Assembly (NCBI RefSeq): GCF_007990755.1
Contig: NZ_BJXA01000014.1
Coordinates: 92,234 to 156,233, forward strand
DNA: 64,000 bases
Direction of reading: 5' to 3'
Source of the DNA: Nocardia ninae NBRC 108245
GTDB taxonomy: Bacteria > Actinomycetota > Actinomycetes > Mycobacteriales > Mycobacteriaceae
Part shown: positions 62,423 to 64,000 of the stretch, piece after piece
Layout: the number at the start of each line of letters is the position of its first letter
Numbering within the stretch: position 1 is the stretch's first letter
Translations under genes and position numbers: made by a program
The notes under the pieces: generated by a model
What the model saw: only the letters and a program-made list of their open reading frames with translations
Told to the model about the DNA's origin: nothing
The model's database searches: none

Positions 62423-64000
62423 GTGGCTCTGTACCGGAAGTACCGACCGGCAACGTTCGCTGAGGTAGTGGGTCAGGAGCACGTCACCGACCCACTGAGC
62501 ATCGCCCTGGACACCGGCCGGATCAGTCATGCCTACCTGTTCTCCGGCCCGCGTGGCTGCGGCAAGACCTCCTCGGCGCGCATCCTCGCGCGGTCGCTGA
62601 ACTGTGTGCAGGGGCCCACCTCGACGCCGTGTGGTGTCTGCCCCTCCTGCATCGCGCTCGGCCCGGGCGGGCCGGGCAATCTGGACGTGATCGAGCTCGA
62701 TGCCGCAAGTCACGGCGGCGTCGACGACACCCGCGAACTGCGCGACCGCGCCTTCTACGCCCCCGCCGAATCCCGCTACCGGGTGTTCATCGTCGACGAG
62801 GCGCACATGGTCACCACGGCGGGCTTCAACGCGCTGCTGAAGATCGTCGAGGAGCCGCCGGCGCACCTGATCTTCATCTTCGCCACCACCGAGCCGGACA
62901 AGGTGCTGCCGACCATTCGTTCGCGCACCCACCACTACCCGTTCCGGCTGTTGCCGCCCGCCACCATGCGCGGACTGCTCGGCAAGATCTGCGACCAGGA
63001 GCAGGTGACCGTCGAAGAGGCGGTGTACCCCTTGGTGATTCGCGCGGGCGGTGGTTCGCCGCGCGACAGCCTCAGCGTGCTCGACCAGCTGCTGGCCGGT
63101 GCCGGTCCGGAGGGCGTCACTTACTCCCGAGCGGTCTCGCTGCTCGGTGTCACCGATGTCGCGCTGATCGATGACGCGGTCCTCGCGCTGGCCGACAACG
63201 ACGGCGCCGCGCTGTTCGGCACCGTCGACCGCGTGATGGAGGCGGGTCACGATCCGCGCCGCTTCGCCGTCGACCTGCTCGAGCGGTTGCGCGACCTCAT
63301 CCTGATGCGCGCGGTCCCCGACGCCATCGACCGCGGCCTGGTCTCCGGTCCCGGCGACGTTCTCGACCGCATGCGCGATCAAGCCGGGCGCATCGGCCCG
63401 GCCACGCTGGCTCGCTACGCCGAACTGCTGCACGCGGCACTCGGCGAGATGCGCGGCGCCACGTCGCCACGCCTGCTGCTGGAAGTCGTCTGCGCGCGCA
63501 TGCTGCTGCCGTCGGTGTCCGATGCGGAGTCCGCCACGCTGCAGCGATTGGAACGCCTCGAGCGCGGATTCGCCGGTGGCGCGGTTCCCGCCGCGCCCGC
63601 CGCAGCAGCGAGTTCGGCGCCTGCTACCCCCGCTGCGCGCCCCGCGCCCGTCAGTGCTTCCCCTGCCGAATCGAACCGCCGACGCGGTGCCGAGGCGCTC
63701 GCCGCCATTCGCCGCGAGACGGCGGGTGCGCCCGCGTCGGACAGCGCGAGCGCCGCGCCGAGATCAGACCGAGATGGGTCCGCCGGGTCCGGGTCCGGGC
63801 TGGGTGCGAGTTCAGCTGCCCGTGGTCAGGAGACCGGCGGGGCAGGTCCTGTCAACAACACGGCTGTCGGTGCCGAGGCCGGCTCGGTGGCCGAGTCGGG
63901 CCCGGCTGCCGACCGAGTTCCGGTGGATTCGGATGGACAGCTCTCTTCCGCAGCGCAACACCAAGGCGGACAGGCGGTCTCGCCGACGGATGCCGGTGGT
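62423..64000 (+). CDS. dnaX: DNA polymerase III subunit gamma/tau (partial)
   Basis: The reading frame from GTG 62423 is open to the end of the window (526 codons). YRKYRPATFAEVVGQEHVT, Walker A GPRGCGKTS, the four-Cys zinc site from CVQGP to CPSC, VDEAH and the sensor arginine-region SRTHHY are all typical. The Pro/Ala-rich tail after about residue 390 begins the tau-like extension. Clamp-loader ATPase of the replisome. Confidence 0.95.
   Translation, partial: MALYRKYRPATFAEVVGQEHVTDPLSIALDTGRISHAYLFSGPRGCGKTSSARILARSLNCVQGPTSTPCGVCPSCIALGPGGPGNLDVIELDAASHGGVDDTRELRDRAFYAPAESRYRVFIVDEAHMVTTAGFNALLKIVEEPPAHLIFIFATTEPDKVLPTIRSRTHHYPFRLLPPATMRGLLGKICDQEQVTVEEAVYPLVIRAGGGSPRDSLSVLDQLLAGAGPEGVTYSRAVSLLGVTDVALIDDAVLALADNDGAALFGTVDRVMEAGHDPRRFAVDLLERLRDLILMRAVPDAIDRGLVSGPGDVLDRMRDQAGRIGPATLARYAELLHAALGEMRGATSPRLLLEVVCARMLLPSVSDAESATLQRLERLERGFAGGAVPAAPAAAASSAPATPAARPAPVSASPAESNRRRGAEALAAIRRETAGAPASDSASAAPRSDRDGSAGSGSGLGASSAARGQETGGAGPVNNTAVGAEAGSVAESGPAADRVPVDSDGQLSSAAQHQGGQAVSPTDAGG

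Overview
High-GC actinobacterial DNA, most likely Nocardia or a close member of the Mycobacteriales. The clues are a DUF8020-like secreted protein, WXG100 proteins, and an Rv3722c-type aspartate aminotransferase near ffs and dnaX, as in Mycobacterium tuberculosis. Positions 1 to about 44.5 kb form one integrated mobile element. It ends on the right at a tyrosine integrase beside the 3' end of tRNA-Ser(GGA). Its left end lies outside the window. From 44.5 kb to the end is ordinary chromosome.

Element, left part (1-11.4 kb): siphophage tail genes (probable tape-measure end, two baseplate or tail proteins, one carrying a 130-residue mini-intein, and a gp29-like protein), then a two-domain endolysin and a holin. 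Inserted on the opposite strand is a WXG100/zincin toxin cassette. Glycine-rich tail-fibre genes follow.

Element, middle (12-26.3 kb): a biosynthetic cluster that looks like a ribosomal-peptide (RiPP) pathway. A STAND (NB-ARC-TPR) regulator diverges from a tightly packed operon. The operon begins with a 20-codon ORF behind a strong Shine-Dalgarno, then a PqqD-like protein, a SPASM radical SAM enzyme, a B12-type radical SAM enzyme, a Gfo/Idh oxidoreductase, two 2-oxoglutarate oxygenases, a carbamoyltransferase, a methyltransferase and an unusual histidyl-tRNA synthetase. The product is unknown. The HisRS could be self-resistance, which would suggest a histidine-like inhibitor.

Element, right part (26.3-44.5 kb): an XRE/DUF397 pair, a run of small overlapping genes with a nucleoside-hydrolase-like protein, a double GNAT protein, and an accessory block of small genes. 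This block has two repeated regulatory designs. One is four near-identical promoters (TTGACT-N17/18-GTTCAT). The other is a duplicated cassette of TTGTAAT direct repeats, conserved leader, paralogous 120-135-residue gene and hairpin, with one broken copy. An excisionase-like protein, the integrase and a coupled catalytically dead integrase relative close the element.

Chromosome (44.5-64 kb): tRNA-Ser, SRP RNA, aspartate aminotransferase, a methyltransferase, a PAP2/membrane protein/ImmA trio, an HhH-GPD repair protein, a zinc metallopeptidase, a DUF2207 protein, a ROK regulator, a DUF8020-like protein, a TetR-MMPL pair with a perfect operator palindrome, an ammonium transporter, an unknown protein and dnaX (runs off the window).
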